In this document: one piece after another, positions 5,441 through 6,029 of the stretch
How the letters are laid out: every line of letters starts with the position of its first letter
How positions within the stretch are numbered: position 1 is the first letter of the stretch
Source of the DNA: Dehalococcoidales bacterium
GTDB taxonomy: Bacteria; Chloroflexota; Dehalococcoidia; Dehalococcoidales; GCA-2688105
Length of the DNA stretch: 6,029 nt
Assembly (NCBI GenBank): GCA_030640255.1
Contig: DAOWJS010000004.1
Coordinates: 1-6,029 of the forward strand
Direction: 5' to 3'
Notes under the pieces: generated by a model
Told to the model about the DNA's origin: nothing
Seen by the model: the letters and a program-made list of their open reading frames with translations, nothing else
Database searches by the model: none
Program-made: the position numbers and the translations under genes

Positions 5441-6029
5441 ATAAATAGCCCCATAAAATTTGGCACCGATGGCTGGCGAGGGATTATCGCCCAGGACTTT
5501 ACCTTTGATAATGTGCGGGTTTGCGCTCAGGCGGTAGCTGACTATTTAAAACAGACGGGCTTAGCCAGCCGGGGGCTAATTATCGGCTATGACACCCGCT
5601 TTGCCTCCGAGGACTTTGCCTCGGCTGCGGCTGAGGTAGTCGCTGGCAACGGGATAAAGGTATACCTCTGCCCCAAGGCAACTCCAACACCAGTCATAAG
5701 CTATGGCATTTTAGCCCAAAAGGCTGGCGGAGCCATCATCATAACTGCCAGCCATAACCCGGCTATCTGGAATGGCTTTAAGTATAAATCCGAACTCGGC
5801 ACCAGCGCTTCATCCGAGGTTACGGCTAAAATAGAAAGCAACATTGCTCATACCCTCGCCACAGGAGAGATAAACCGAGTCCCACTGGCTGAAGGAATAG
5901 ACAAGGGGCTGGTAGAATATCTTGACCTGACTCCGGTTTACTTCCAACAGTTAACCAATCTCATTGACCTAAATGAGCTGCGCCAGGCTAGGCTGAAAGT
6001 AGTGGTTGACCCTATGTATGGGGCTGGCA
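5441..6029 (+). CDS. Phosphoglucomutase/phosphomannomutase, 5' part (runs off the window)
   Basis: The N-terminal 196 codons of an alpha-D-phosphohexomutase, which interconverts hexose 1- and 6-phosphates through a phosphoserine. The conserved start KFGTDGWRG is intact (residues 6-14), followed by GYDTRFASEDFA, ATPTPVISY (80-88) and the active-site loop ITASHNP with phosphoserine Ser104. NGFKYK follows at 111-116. The last visible residues VVVDPMYGAG begin the second domain; the metal and sugar loops lie beyond the window. The frame is closed by TAG at 5438-5440, and no ATG, GTG or TTG occurs before the FGTDGWRG motif. The likely start is ATA at 5441 (or ATA 5453), or else a base error. The first standard in-frame start downstream, a GTG in FDNVRV, would delete the conserved motif. 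A role in glycogen, cell-envelope sugar or GDP-/UDP-sugar supply is likely; glucose versus mannose preference cannot be read here. Confidence 0.85.
   Translation, partial: MNSPIKFGTDGWRGIIAQDFTFDNVRVCAQAVADYLKQTGLASRGLIIGYDTRFASEDFASAAAEVVAGNGIKVYLCPKATPTPVISYGILAQKAGGAIIITASHNPAIWNGFKYKSELGTSASSEVTAKIESNIAHTLATGEINRVPLAEGIDKGLVEYLDLTPVYFQQLTNLIDLNELRQARLKVVVDPMYGAG

Overview
The window looks like chromosomal DNA of an uncultured bacterium. A member of the Chloroflexota, perhaps Dehalococcoidia, is my best guess. It rests on the short S-adenosylhomocysteine hydrolase next to metK, moderate base composition, Shine-Dalgarno-led genes all on one strand, and GC-rich intergenic repeats. No ribosomal or taxonomic marker is present, so the assignment is an inference. 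All genes recognised are on the + strand.

Layout. Bases 1-331 are mostly non-coding. They may hold the last 41 codons of an upstream gene (1-126), followed by a segment with a palindrome, a 10-base direct repeat and a hairpin. An alpha/beta hydrolase (332-1108) follows; it is more AT-rich in places than the genes downstream. A spacer (1109-1243) carries a fragment resembling a widespread dispersed repeat. Next come two tightly coupled genes: a P-loop kinase-like protein (1244-1846) and a PHP-domain phosphoesterase (1849-2712). A 104-base gap with a good extended -10 promoter leads into the SAM-cycle pair ahcY (2817-4082) and metK (4109-5320). A 120-base repeat-rich spacer with two perfect hairpins and a G-run cluster separates metK from the 5' part of a phosphoglucomutase/phosphomannomutase gene. 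That gene runs off the right edge.

How the genes work together. MetK makes S-adenosylmethionine. AhcY removes the by-product S-adenosylhomocysteine, so the two form the core of the activated-methyl cycle. The PHP protein resembles the RNase AM / 3',5'-nucleotide phosphatase group, and the kinase resembles the polynucleotide-kinase-like AAA_33 group. A role for the pair in nucleotide or RNA-end metabolism is plausible but unproven. The mutase belongs to sugar-phosphate metabolism and has no evident metabolic link to the SAM genes.

Most notable oddities: the mutase has no ATG, GTG or TTG start ahead of its conserved N-terminus and may begin at AUA; the kinase Walker A motif has Trp in place of its last Gly; and the spacer before the mutase contains a hairpin whose right arm overlaps a possible G-quadruplex. 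I see no CRISPR array, transposase, tRNA or rRNA, and no clear evidence of an entirely new system.
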